Assembly (NCBI GenBank): GCA_911728455.2
Contig: OU452219.1
Coordinates: 5,888,320-5,952,319, forward strand
Direction: 5' to 3'
Length of the DNA stretch: 64,000 nt
Source of the DNA: Marthasterias glacialis
Taxonomy: Eukaryota > Echinodermata > Asteroidea > Forcipulatida > Asteriidae
The notes beneath the pieces were generated by a model that worked only from the letters and a program-made list of their open reading frames with translations, did no database searches and had not been told where the DNA came from. Below, piece by piece: positions 43,500-55,386 of this stretch (position 1 is the stretch's first letter; each line of letters begins with the position of its first letter). Position numbers and translations under genes: made by a program.

Positions 43500-44400
43500 T
43501 TTCAAACTAGAGCATGCGATTAGAGAGCCCTATTCAGTGACGTAGTTGCTGACTTCAGTGACTGCAGCATTGAGAAAACGTTTCGCTTTGATTGAGCCAA
43601 TTTTACACCTGCTTACCTTTATTCCCAAATCCACGTATTCATTAGCAATTTTTTTTTTGTTAAGGGAGTGATTAACCAGTAATAATCGAAAGAATAACTT
43701 TATGATTGGTATTATTATTTTTTATTTATTTATTTATTTATTTGTTTTGAAGAAGTTATAGCAGAACCATTTGTATCGGAAACTACACTTACATGAAACA
43801 CTGCCATTTGTGACAAAAATCTATCCGCCATTGCTAAACACAGTTTATCTCGATGTGTCCCCCCCCCCCAAAAAAAAACACAAAAAAAAAAACAACAACA
43901 ACAACAACTTGGTACTCTAAACCAAACTTTACAGTCTGCAATTTGAGAGCCCTAGTAATAGTGACGTAGTTGTTGACGTTAGAGACTGCACCATTTAGAA
44001 AACGTTTCTCTTTGATTGAACCAATTTTACGCTTGACTACTTTTGTTACCAAACCCACGTACATGTATTCATTAAGGATCTTTTTGTTAGAGTCATGATT
44101 AGCCATAAATAATATTTATGTAAATGGGCGATTGTAATATTGATTTTTTTTTTTTTTGGGGGGGGTTAAGTTTATTTTGTCTAAATTTATAGTAGTACCA
44201 ATTATTGTCTCAATAAGTACACAAAAATAAGTGTGCACAAAATCCCCCCCAAAAAAAATAAATAAATAAATAAATAAATTATTATATTCTAAACCAAACG
44301 TTATAGTTTCCAAGTTGAGAGCCCCCCCATGCCATTTAGTGACGTTGGTATTTACATTAGTAACTGATGTAATTTGAGGGTTGTCTGTCCAGTCGTTGTT
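43500..44400. repeat. About 400-bp tandem repeat, 2.3 units
   Basis: Unit landmarks GAGAGCCC (43523, 43945, 44317), GTGACGTAGTTG, GAAAACGTTTC, TTTGATTGA and ACGTATTCATTA recur in order, spaced 422 and 372 bp. A/T-rich tracts with (ATTT)n or (AAAT)n close each unit. Confidence 0.7.
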
Positions 44401-44678
44401 TATTTTCATCAAGAGAGATCAAGAGAGAATGAAAAGCCGCCGGGTAATTACTAATCCAAAGAACGTTGACAATAATTAGTATGACACAGAGAATGGGAAG
44501 CCTAAAGAAAACAAATTTAAATTAGGAAAAGGTCGCTTGTTCGCAAATTCGTATATCTCTGACACGTGTTTTGAAAAAAAGACGCACCGAGCGGCTTTCT
44601 CTATGGGAAATTCGACATATTATGTTCCTCCTTTATAATTATGTGGATGGTTACTTATGATTGAAATAATATTGTTCC

Positions 44679-45043
44679 TTAGAGCCCCAGCTCAACATTG
44701 GTAAACTGACTGTAAATGCTTCCATTCTGCACAAATCAAGATATTGGTAATAAAACCAACCTGTGAAAATGTTATCTCATTTCGTTGTTTCGTTTGCGAG
44801 AAAACAGTAAAAATGCATTCAGCAGTTTTTGTGCGCATTTCTGTGGGCAGAGTTTTTGTCTTACTGAGACGAAAACTAATTTTGGATCTTATTTCTTTTA
44901 TTATTCTAAAATCGATTAACACTTCAGGCAGAAATATTTCACGGAAAGTTTTCTACCATTATTATCTTTATACCATGTAAGGTATTAGTAAATTTGTGAA
45001 CGTTTATGTTTTTCTTCTTACCAATGTTGAGCTGGGGCTCTAA
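44679..45043. mobile_element. 365-bp MITE
   Basis: Inverted ends TTAGAGCCCCAGCTCAACAT and ATGTTGAGCTGGGGCTCTAA, continuing TGGTAA inward. It is AT-rich inside and has no convincing ORF. A stray end GGGCTGGGGCTCTAA also occurs at 47665. Confidence 0.8.
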
Positions 45044-45224
45044 AAGGAAGTGTTTGGACTGAAAATAAGGTTGAATATTAAGTCCAAGTGCATGCGAAGT
45101 GGTACAACCATGTTCCTGAGAAAGATGTAGAACCAGACCAGGTCAAAAACCTCGACTTTAACATTCAGACTGATCATAAAAAAAAAAAAAGTTTTTTATG
45201 GAAGTCGCCAGATACACAAGGCCA

Positions 45225-45520
45225 GTAAGCCACTCAAGGTGTGGGCTACAAATCAATTGTTTTTTCAAGGGGCCGTTGCCACCTACTCCTGGGGCTGAAA
45301 CAGGGTAAACCCTTTACAGGGTAGGCTTGAGTATCATCCATCAGAAGCCTGGCTGGTAGAGCAGAAGGCTCTACCTCCCCAACGTTTACGGAGCAATTAT
45401 GGTTAAGTGCCTTGCTCAAGGACACAAGTGTCATGACCGGGACTCGAACCCACACTCCGATGACTCAGCCACCAGAGCTTGAGTCCAAAGCACATAACCA
45501 CTCGGCCACGACACGCCACA
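45225..45520 (-). repeat. tRNA-derived SINE, reverse copy
   Basis: Reverse complement of the element at 57436: CGTGGCCGAGTGGTTATG head, GTGTGGGTTCGAGTCCCGG B box, CCTTGAGCAAGGCACTTAACC centre and a CACACCTTGAGTGGCTTACTGGCC end. Confidence 0.8.
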
Positions 45521-46728
45521 ATCCGGATACTAGTAGTCTTGCATAAGATGTAGAAGATGTGTCACATCATTGGCTTAGCTCTATACTTGGGTAGTGTGAT
45601 GGGTAGCTTCACAAGAGAAGAAAAATACCAAGATGTACCAAGATTTGGCCTGGGAATTTCGTAAAATTTGGGAGGTGAAACTGAAATTAATCCGGTGGGT
45701 GGGGCACTTGGTACGATTCCTAAGACACTAGAGAAACATCTAGATCGGATTGGCATGTGAGGGTAGATCTACAGATCTACTTCTCTTAGAGCAGCGAGGG
45801 TCCGGCAAAAGATCCTCCACTCGAGGAGTTACCGGCACAAAGAAAGAATAATATGATATTTCTGTTGCATGCTGTGCTATTGCGAAAAGTATCAATAATA
45901 CTAAAACAATACAATAAAAATAAAACAAAATATTATACTTGTAGACTTCGATTCTGAACTTAAAAACCAGTCAAGCATTATCGCCATCCAATTCCCGACA
46001 AGCAAACATTAATATCGCCATCGTATAGCGTGTTTACTCGTCTCCTTGGTGATGGTTGATGACTAGTAAAGCGCCCAACACAGCTCCATAAGTATATAAG
46101 CTGCGAATAGACAACCGCGGCACTGACGAAGTCTCGCTGATTGGAAAGTGGGTTATCCGTCCTCGAAGGATGTACCTGGGACTTGCTCTCATTACTCGAT
46201 TGATTGTCACGCGTCAGCAATCAATAGTAAAGTAAAATTGCTGTTCTGTGTAAAACATAAACAGCATTCTGGCGCGCTATAAAGTGCCTTCTTTTGGTTT
46301 TATGTCTTGAATTGCCAATTATCGAGGTTTGTCAGTTTCGGGCGTGGATGAGTCGCTAATTGTCTGACGTCTGTTTGAATGATATTTTAGCGAGCTGTCA
46401 CTTTATATGAGTTTTTGGCTGTAGGGAAAATCGCCACTTTTTGTCGGCAGGCATCGCGGCCGTTTGCTGACGCTAGCAAGTTGGACTTCTTGCAGTCGCT
46501 ATCATTTTGAATGTTATCGCGAAGCACTTTCCGTAAGAACATCACCGAACTATCACCAGAGGGGAACGAGAGAGATAGAGAGTCAAAATCTGACATAAAG
46601 TTGTATCAGCTGTGGATTTGTCTATTAATGATAACATTTTAATCGCCATCTTTCAACTGCTTCAACCTCCCCGTGGAACTCGGTCTGCTGCTCATTGCAA
46701 ATCCCCCTCCCTCCCTCCGTTATTGAAG
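45521..46728. other. Upstream region of TMEM26
   Basis: No exon recognised. The last 130 bp before the start codon probably hold the promoter and 5' UTR (TCCCCCTCCCTCCCTCCG just before the ATG). No TATA box was recognised. Confidence 0.35.
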
Positions 46729-49700
46729 ATGGCGGGGAAGTTTGGGATCGTGTTCAAGGGGACTCTGGTCCGTGCCCTGTTCTCCCTCCACGCTGGCCTA
46801 GGCGTATGGTTGATTAGCAAAGACGACCAAAACTACTTGTTGATTTGGCCCTTGTTTCTGCTGCTCATCTTTGTGGAGGGAGTCTTCACGATGAAAGTTA
46901 AAAAACATGGCACGTGGAAATGGTGAGTAGAATCATCGATGAAACCTCACGAACGAATGCTTGATATACTTCATCCAAACCCCGGGGCCCGTGAGGCAGA
47001 AAGACGTGACGTGTTGGGGACTAATGGATACTAACGGATAGGCCTATATATATCATAAATGGGGGTAGGGGGGATTCGAAATTTGCTTCGTGGAAATATA
47101 ATCTAGTGAGAACCATTGTATGAACATGTTTCGGACAGGTTGATGGGGGTGTAATTTCTTTTGTTTTTATTTTTAATGTGTCCCTCACCCTTTTTAATTT
47201 TTATAGTTTTTTTTATTTCATTTTTTTAGGGTGGAATTGATAAGAACCACTCACGTAATGTCACCCGCTTCTGAAATGCAATTCATTGCCGCCTTTGTGC
47301 AATGCGATAAAGTGTTTCGATTTTTTTTTTTTTTTTTAATGCAAATTCGCTTTTCGTAAACTTCAGGTTTTCGCCGACCGTTTGTCTGTTCTTGCTTTGC
47401 TCTGTTCCCTGCCTCTGGAAACTGGAACTTGAGTCGTATGAAGTCCGTAAAGAAATCTACACAAACTTCAACACTACAACGTGTAATAGGACTACACTCC
47501 CCATGATAAGTCTACCTTTTGTTTTTGGATTGAAGGTAAGCTGGAAAGGACAACAAATTTATAGTTCAACCCAAACGAGTCGTGGGGCTAGTCAAGACTA
47601 CGCAAAGAGTGGAGATGGGGGTTTGGGGCGAACAAAAATGTAAGCCACCAATATAATTGTTAAAGGGCTGGGGCTCTAATGTCGAATTCGATTTTGTGAT
47701 GTACTCTTTTTTCATCACATAAAGTCCTTATGAAAGTAGACAAATATTTCAAGTCTCTAACCTCACGTTTAAACAATGTAAAATGCCATTGTATTTCATA
47801 CCAGTCCGAATTTTCTCCAAAGCCAAAAACATCCAATGACGTCACTTTCAAATGTTGTAGATCTGTACATTTGTGTACAGGAATTGTTGTTACACTATCG
47901 GTTATTTTCAGAACCACAGCAAACTCATTAGATATATTCACATGGTGTCTCCGCAAAACTTCCTAGATTACAGGAATAATTGTTTTAGCTAGTTACTGAA
48001 TTTTGATGATATTCAATCAAAACGGCATTGAATTTGACCTTTCGATGACGCATACACTCCTCTTTGGAATGTACAGACTCATTTGTTGTTAGTATCCAAT
48101 GACGTCATGTTTCAAATCTCGCTCTTAAAGCGTATAGCATAAAACGCACCCGATTCTCCTCATTAGTGCCAGTAGTAAGCGGAACAAAGTAACACTGAGC
48201 CCTAGCTCATAAGTGACAGAGATTATAATCCCATAACCTAGATTACTCTAGTGTTCTTGAATAACGTCAGTCAGTATAATCTGGGTTGCTGGTGGCACCC
48301 CAGATTATACTGACGTTATTTAAGAGCACTAAGTAATCTAGGTTGTGGGATTAATCTGTGTCGCTTATGGGCGAGGGGGCTCGTTCCGCTTACTACTGAC
48401 GCGGATGAGGAGAATCGGGCGCATAAAATGACATTTTACACCACTTTTACAGTGGCACGTTGCCTTCGGGTTGGGCTCTTTGGGGCTATAAAAAGCGTTT
48501 GTTATGAAATGAATCATTGTTGAGAAGATATTTGAAAAGTAGAATATATTGGTTCACATAAATATCCCTTGCAATTGTGTGGTTCTTTGTTTAATTTCGT
48601 GACAGAACACGGTCCACCATTTTGTAGAACCAACATTTTGACTCGAAAATGGTGGACCGTATTCCTATGTAGAGTGTGGTTGTGCTGGTTTTGTTTCCAG
48701 AGAAAAAAGGTGTTGGTTTTTTCATCACTATACTCACTGAATAATAGACCCACGTTCTGATGACGTCACGGTTTGACTTGTGCGCTTTCTTATGGGATTC
48801 AGCATGGATTCGGGTCTGGACTACTATACAGACCCGAAGCTCCATAGAAAATCGCACATGTAAACACAGCATGACGTCATCAGTAGCTCTATTACAAGAG
48901 GCGGGGCTATTTTATTACGTGTACAACTCTTAAAAAGGATGGGGAGCAATTCCAAGCAGCAAAATTTAAAGAGATTTGAAGGCAAAGTGCCCTTTTAACG
49001 TGAGGTTAGATACTTTCCCATAAGGGCTCTTTCTACTGAACAGTGAGTGCGTCACAAAACTGAATTTGACCTTTGAGCCCCACTTTATAAACTTCTTTTG
49101 GAGCCGCGTAATTCGGGCCCATATTTCATAGAGCAAGTCTGAGCATGCCGGTGTCAGATGCAATTGTGTCCGCCATGCAATACTGTCCGCTCCGGATAGT
49201 TTTGCATGTGCAATCGTGTCCGGGGCTATGCAAAACCGTCCGACGTACATGTACATTGTGCGTCAGCGAGCGTGCATGCACTGAATGTACGTATGCACAT
49301 GTGCGGCATGAATATTCATGTATTATGATTGCAGCTTACTGCAACGGTTTCAGCGCTTTAGTTTTTCTTCTGTTTGAAATCTTTTGACATATTTATAAAC
49401 ATAACCCGGGGGTGTCATGGACAAGCAAAATTTCCACGGGCCCGCCGTGCCTGGGGCTTGTTTTCGCCGAATATTTGAACATAGGCTTCGAGGACCGTTT
49501 TGCACGGTGGCGGACACGATTGCATATGCAAATGTGTCTGGGCGGACACAATTGCATTATGCAGCAGCGTCCGGGCGGACACAATTGCATATGCAAAATC
49601 GTCCGGCGGACGGTATTGCATATGCAATAATGTCCGCCGGATAGTATCGCATAGAGGACATAATTGCATGCGACACCGGTACAAAGCACAGACACGTTTT

Positions 49701-52700
49701 GCTCGTTAGGACGGGTTACCGATCAGAATACCATGGCTTCTATTGGTTTTGACTGGTTCCCAGCTGAGTTGTATGACGATTAGCATAACTGTTTGTTAAG
49801 CATTACGTTCTGAATAATGGCGGGGTCGTGGGTTCGAATCCTTCGTATGCCTGTGGTGTTTTGTATGCCCAGGGGTGGATTTCACAAAACTATTCATAAC
49901 TTAGGACTAGTCCTACCTTATGACTAGCCCTATAAGTTAGGACTAATAACTCGTCCTAACTCGAGATAAAACTAGTCCTAAATCCACACCAGGACCCTGG
50001 AAAGCACTGAGTACACCGTGATGGTCACACATTCTGTTTAGGGTATAACACCAAAATAATGATTCGCTTATCGGTCTTTTTTTGAATTGAGCTTTGCATA
50101 GTGTCACTTTGTACTGTGTCATGTTCACTAAATTATCCAACTGCATGAGTTGTCAAGATTCATAACCTCCAAAACAAACACAGATATAATTAATTTCAAT
50201 TCAAAGTTACATTACATTCTCAAGATACATTGACTTTACAATTTAAGATTCTAGGTCCTTTTTTGTTTTTTTGATTTGACCCCAAAATTTAGATCTCAAT
50301 TTAAATAGATACTTGTATGTATAGATTCAAAATATATCATTCACAATATCTCATGTCCATCAGCCATGGACAAATAATTTTGGCATGTTACATGTATTTT
50401 GTGCATTGTCCGTGGCATATACCGTAGATTTATACGCGAAAAGTACACAGTGGCGTAACTAAAGGGGGGGGGGGGGCCACGGGGGGCACGTGCCCCCTCC
50501 CCCCCCCCAACTGAAGTCCATGCCCCCGTTTGAAATCTGAACTTTTGAGATTAAAAATTACCAGAATAAAATGTTTCATTTTATGAGCATTTACGTAGTA
50601 ATTTTATATGTTTTTTAAACTATTTTTTTTTACACACATATTGTATTTTGCTTTACGTCAACACAGAAAACACTGAAAAGAGGCTTGTTTATGAAAATAC
50701 AAACGAAAACTACATCTTTAATTGGCCAAAAGTGCCCCCTAGGAAAAATGGTGCACCCCTTGTGCCCCCCTAAATCTTTACCCTAGTTACAGCATCATCT
50801 GTAAAATTCGTTCTGAGAAAAAAATTCACAGGACAAATTTCTTTCAGCAAAAATCGAGCCACGCAACTATAAGTAAAATATATGAAAAATGTCAATTACG
50901 ATGAATAAGTATACAATTTCACTCGCTCGAGGTTACACGAAGACAAATAGAAAAGAGCAAAAAAACCAATAATCTTATTAGATGTATTATCCGTGGTCAA
51001 TCCGATTTCACCTTGAAAAATAATGAATCTAAATGTTGAATTGCTGTTTTTGTAGGACGACCAAAGTTACTAACGCAAAAATCCATCAACTGGATATTGA
51101 CATAGTAATCTGTTTACAGGCAGGGGATACTGTTAGTATTATTACTCCAAGTGGCGTAATTAAGGAGAAGGGCACGGGGCAGGTTACCCCCACCCCCACC
51201 CCCCATTGATGTCCGTCCACCCGGGTACCCCCCCCCCCCCATTTTGAAATCTGGACTTTTGAGATTAAAAATTACCAGAGTAAAATGTTACATTGTAAGC
51301 TTTTATGTAGTAAATTCAATGTGTTTTTTTGGTCAACTATTTTTCTATTTACACGCAGACAGTGTATTTGTTTTTACCTCCATGTCAGATTATCTTGTAA
51401 AAAATAGTAAACGGCATAACAAGAGCGCTGACATGGGCTTGGTCAGGGAAAGTGAACATTTTTAATTTGCCAGAAGTGTACCTAGAAAAAAAATAATGCA
51501 CCCCCTTGTGCAAATTTTACCCTGGTTTCGCCGCTAATTACTCAACGACCATACAAACTCAGTAAAGGAGCAACGGAGAGCTGTTGATAGTACAGAACAT
51601 TATGAAAAACGACTCCCTTTAAATTAAAGTAGCTTTTGAAAAAGACTGAGGTAATTTTTCGCTTAAATGTTTGAATCTGAGAAGGGTTTCAGGCATGAAG
51701 CTTTTTTCACGTAATGAAAAACATGCAGTTTCAGCATTTTCGGATCCTTCTGTGTGGAAATAACCAAGAACGCCGATATTTCGCCGATATCTCAAGAACA
51801 TCTTTTGAATCAACATTTTCAGAGGTTAGATTTTTGGTATCTACAATTATATAGGATTGAAACAAACGTATGGTTCCAAATACTAAAGGTATATCCTGCA
51901 GCGCCGCAACTAGGATACAATTCTAGTGGGCACAAGGGGGGCACCATTTTCCCTAGGGGGCCCTTTTGGCCAATCTGTAGTTTCCGTGTGTATTTTTCCT
52001 AAACAAGCCCCTTTCAGCGCTCTTTTCTTATTAGTGTTAAGGTATAACAAAATAGTCTTAAAAACATTGAAATTACTACATAAAAGCTCATTAAATGTAA
52101 CATTCTATTTCGGAAATTTTGAATCTCAAAAGTCCAGATTTCAAATGGGGGCACCCGGGGGGCACGGACATCAGTTCGGGGCACGTGCCCCCCCCCCCCT
52201 CCCTCCCCCGTACCCCACACCTCCTTGTATACGCCGTTGAAACCCTTGCCTTTAAAAAAAATCTGAAGCAGTTTAAAGACGCCAACTCAAAACAGTTTTA
52301 AAATTAAACAAATCATTTACCAAAGATTTTTTAATTGTATCTGTTCCAAAATACATGCTCTTTTTAAATTCGTTCGCTGGAATCAATTCATTTTCCAGAA
52401 AAAATCAGTTTGAGCACGGATCTTTATAATCCATGTTGAAACTCCAATTTATTACTTTAAAAGTTCACTTAAATCAACTCTAAATCGCAGACCTCCCTTA
52501 GAAATCAATGGGGGTTTTTTGTTTTTTTGTTTTTGCTGTCGACTGCGGATTGTATGAATTTAAACATTGTTTTTTAAAATGAAAGTGCATGCATAAAAAC
52601 TTGCAATGTAATGGTTGCAATGAATAAATAAAACTGTCATGAAATCCTAACTGATTTGATGATGGGATCCTACAATCCGCATTATTATTACGTGGTTGCA

Positions 52701-55146
52701 CTTCTTCAGTAGTTAAAACTCTTGACGACGACGTTTTTATCCTTGACTTTGCCAAAACAAGGTTGATGAATTGATTTGCAACTGGCCTGGAACGAAACTT
52801 GTTTTCGTTTTTCAGTTTGTTTTATATTGTTTTCATTATTGACATTATGGATCAATAAAATACAACTTAATTATGCTGCAGCCGTCTCATTACTCTCTCC
52901 CTTTCGTTCATTCAAGAATCAAACAGTTTTTTTTTTTTTGTTTTTTTTTTGGGGGGGGGGGTTGGTTTGTTTTGTTTTTGTTTTTGTTTTTTGCAGTCGC
53001 GTTGAAACGGGGTTTGGGGTTCGAACGCCCTCCCAGTGGTTGAGAGGAAGTTTCTCACCCAACATTGCCAGCTCTTGTGGTTATGCCTATTTTCCACATT
53101 CTGCTAGCGCTAAACACACGCTTTGAATCATTATTATTATATGCGCCCTCACAACCCCCTGCCAAATGGGCGCATACCATTTTTTAAATATTTTTTGCAA
53201 CTCCCTACCCCTCTGAAGCGTTGCACTATGCCTTTGTTTTCGGTGAAAGGGACACTTTGCCTTCAAATCTCTTAAATTTTGGCCGTTTGGAACATTGCTC
53301 CTTATTCCTTGAGAGTTGTTCATGCAATAAAACACCTTAAGTGGGTAGTGATTATAAGAAACATATTTTGCCTCTGGAAATACAACCAGCGGAACCACAC
53401 TCTACATAGAAACATACGGTTCGAAATTTTGTGGAGTCAAAAATTTGGTTCTACAAAATGGCGGACGTTCTATCACAAAATTAAACAACACCCGCACAAT
53501 TTCAAGGGATATGTGAATAATTGTATTCTACTTTTCAAATATCTTCCCAACCATAACACATTTTTCATAACAAACGCTTTTTATAGCCCAAAAGCGCCCA
53601 ATCCGAAGGCAACATGCCCCTCTAATAGCATAACAGGAGTCTATATTGGTATTGCATTTTACAGGTACCACTTGTATCAGAACTGGAATTGGGCTTGCAA
53701 GATTGGACACTCGTCCTTCACCAGACCCTGCTGTTCGAGCTCATCCTCGGTAGATGGTTGCTCCCCAAAGGCGACCTGTCACGCGACCAGCTCTCTCAAC
53801 TTCTACTGGTCCAGATCGGCATGGCGGCAGACATCTTGGAATTCGTCACAGAGGGCCTGAAAGCAGAGATAATGGTCGTCACGAGGTACACGTACATTCA
53901 GGTGTTCGTTATACTGACCGTGTGGACGTGGAGCCTCCCTCAGTTTACCCTGAGTCTGACGCTAACCAAATCGCGGAAGCCAAGAGTAGCAGGCACTGGG
54001 AGCATCCTGAAGGAGAAACCTCGCAAAGATCAAAAAGAAAACAACTTCGGAGTATGTCACCTTTTTTGCGGTACCGAGGTCTGGGCTATTTTGGTCACCA
54101 TGACCATGCAGGATTTACCTTTCCTGGGCACCCGTCTTTATCTTATCTTCAACCCAGACATCCCCGTCTCGATCCCGTTCTTTTTCTTCACGTTCAAAAA
54201 TGCCTTGCTAACTATGCTACAGTTGTACCGTCTCTCGGTGATTCTCCAAGAATACCGTCACCAGAGGATGGCAAGAGTCAGGGTGACCCCGGAGCACAAC
54301 CCCCCGTCAATAATTGAACTTGAAGATGTTGCGCCTGTAGATGAACCGCAGGAGACCCTTCCCAGTCCACCCAATCCTCACCAACAACCCAACACCCCCT
54401 GGTTCGCCTCCCGTTTTCTTTCCGGGTTCGTCGGGCCCAAGTTGCGACAGCGGAAGCACGTTAGTATCCAGACGGAGAAATCTCTCCAGATAGTCGCCAG
54501 CATCTCATCACACTGGGCCGTCGATGTCGACGACGAGGAGGATTTTCTTTACCAATACGCGGATACCGATGCCAAACACCGCGATGCCCGCTCGAGTGAC
54601 CCAAACGCTGCCAAACACCGCGATGATGCCCGCTCGAGTGACCCAAACGCTGCAAGTAGTGCTACTCCAGGCCGTGGTGTTCCAACGTACAGACGAAATC
54701 ATAGCCGCAGCACCTTCTCTGAAACCCCGCGAAGTCCTTCACCGAAAAGCGAGGTCAGAATCGAAAGTCCCAAGGACGAGGAAAAGGACGAACTGACAGT
54801 CATTTTCAGCAAGAGTAAACACAATCATGATGATTGTGGAAGTACCAAAGATGAGCGGAATGCGTCTAGGGTTGCCTCTACCGAGAGCCGTAACGAAACC
54901 TCCCGTTACGTTGATGCCAAAGCGGAGGGTCGAGACCGCGTGGAAGATGCCGTTGTTTCTGTCGGAGGCGAGTTGGTCAACGATGCCATTAATGACATCA
55001 TATCCAATTTTGAAGGTTGGTCTGACGCCGATTCCCAGTTACCCTCCCCGGACGATGAATCCCGAAACAGAAACAGAGGCGAGAAGAAATGTGAATCCTT
55101 CACTCGTGGGGACGAGGATGATGCAGATGGGACAAAGCCGGTGTAA
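46729..55146 (+). CDS. TMEM26: Transmembrane protein 26 (TMEM26) orthologue, 3 exons, 614 aa
   Basis: Exons 46729-46922, 47367-47535 and 53665-55146 join in frame across GT-AG introns of 444 and 6129 bp. The protein follows vertebrate TMEM26 from the N-terminus: LVRALFSLHAGLGVW, then KKHGTWKWFSPTVCLFLL over the first junction. Next come W(T)LVLHQTLLFELILGRWLLP, SRDQLSQLLL, AADILEF, VWTWSLPQF, MTMQDLPFLGTRL and LLTMLQLYRL. Several hydrophobic helices lie within residues 1-300. The family has no firmly known biochemical role. Residues from about 304 form a long acidic, Ser-rich cytoplasmic tail, making the protein about 1.7 times the human length. The tail includes an imperfect 39/42-bp repeat at 54571-54651 (AKHRDARSSDPNA). 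The start has a strong context (GAAGATGGCG). Confidence 0.92.
48138..48430. mobile_element. 293-bp long hairpin in TMEM26 intron 2
   Basis: Nearly the whole length folds on itself. CATAAAACGCACCCGATTCT pairs with AGAATCGGGCGCATAAAATG, and CAGTATAATCTGGG with CCCAGATTATACTG around a 13-bp loop near 48290. Confidence 0.8.
48451..48995. mobile_element. Family 1 MITE, copy 2 (with insert)
   Basis: Ends GGCACGTTGCCTTC and GAAGGCAAAGTGCC. It carries the family's ACGGTCCACCATTTT...AAAATGGTGGACCGT stem. About 190 bp (48713-48900) are extra compared with the other copies. Confidence 0.7.
49147..49679. mobile_element. Foldback element with repeated subterminal motifs
   Basis: The outer ends GCCGGTGTCAGATGCAATT and AATTGCATGCGACACCGG are inverted. 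Inside each arm, short units of TTGCATATGCAA and GTCCGnnCGGAC recur (right arm about five times, 49510-49660). The arms flank a 240-bp centre. Confidence 0.65.
49871..49990. mobile_element. Short MITE with TAGGACTAGTCCTA repeats
   Basis: Ends GGGGTGGATTT and AAATCCACACC are inverted. The body is made of TTAGGACTAGTCCTA-like palindromes. Confidence 0.65.
50448..52240. repeat. Three GTGGCGTAAC-type repeat copies in intron 2
   Basis: Copies near 50448-50800, 51150-51535 and 51905-52240 share G-runs with GGGGGGCACGTGCCCCC, a TTTTGAAATCTGGACTTTTGAG strip (inverted in the third) and CCCTAGTTAC-like ends. 51690-51880 additionally duplicates 5090-5280. No coding potential. Confidence 0.55.
53246..53622. 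mobile_element. Family 1 MITE, copy 3, next to the TMEM26 exon 3 acceptor
   Basis: AAAGGGACACTTTGCCTTC at left and CCGAAGGCAACATGCCCCT at right. It is inverted relative to copy 1 and ends only 42 bp before exon 3 (53665). Confidence 0.8.
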
Positions 55147-55380
55147 CAATGTATATACAATGTACATGTATATACTTAAGACTCCAGTACCCCTTTTTTG
55201 CTTGCCTGTTTCACTGTCTTGGTTTTTTAATTATTAATTTTTTTTTTTACTGTTATAACTTTTTTCTCAACAAATATATGTATGATAGGCATTTCTTTCA
55301 CATTATTATAGTTTTCAGATGTTTGTAAACACGAATGCTCTGTATATTATTTGCTATTGACTTTTAGTATAATGGTTGAA

Positions 55381-55386
55381 ATAAAC
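55381..55386 (+). promoter_or_regulatory. Poly(A) signal of TMEM26
   Basis: AATAAA lies 235 bp after the stop and is followed within 25 bp by GT-rich sequence (GGTGTTGTGGT), as expected for a cleavage site. Confidence 0.55.

Noticed and set aside
52776..53126. 116-residue frame in TMEM26 intron 2
   Set aside because: It is built on T- and G-runs (poly-Phe, poly-Gly) with no family resemblance.
53279..53860. 193-residue frame across the MITE and the TMEM26 exon 3 start
   Set aside because: The first two thirds are transposon and the rest is exon 3 out of frame.
53754..54317. 187-residue overlapping frame inside TMEM26 exon 3
   Set aside because: It lies wholly within the conserved TMEM26 core in another frame and shows no domain pattern.
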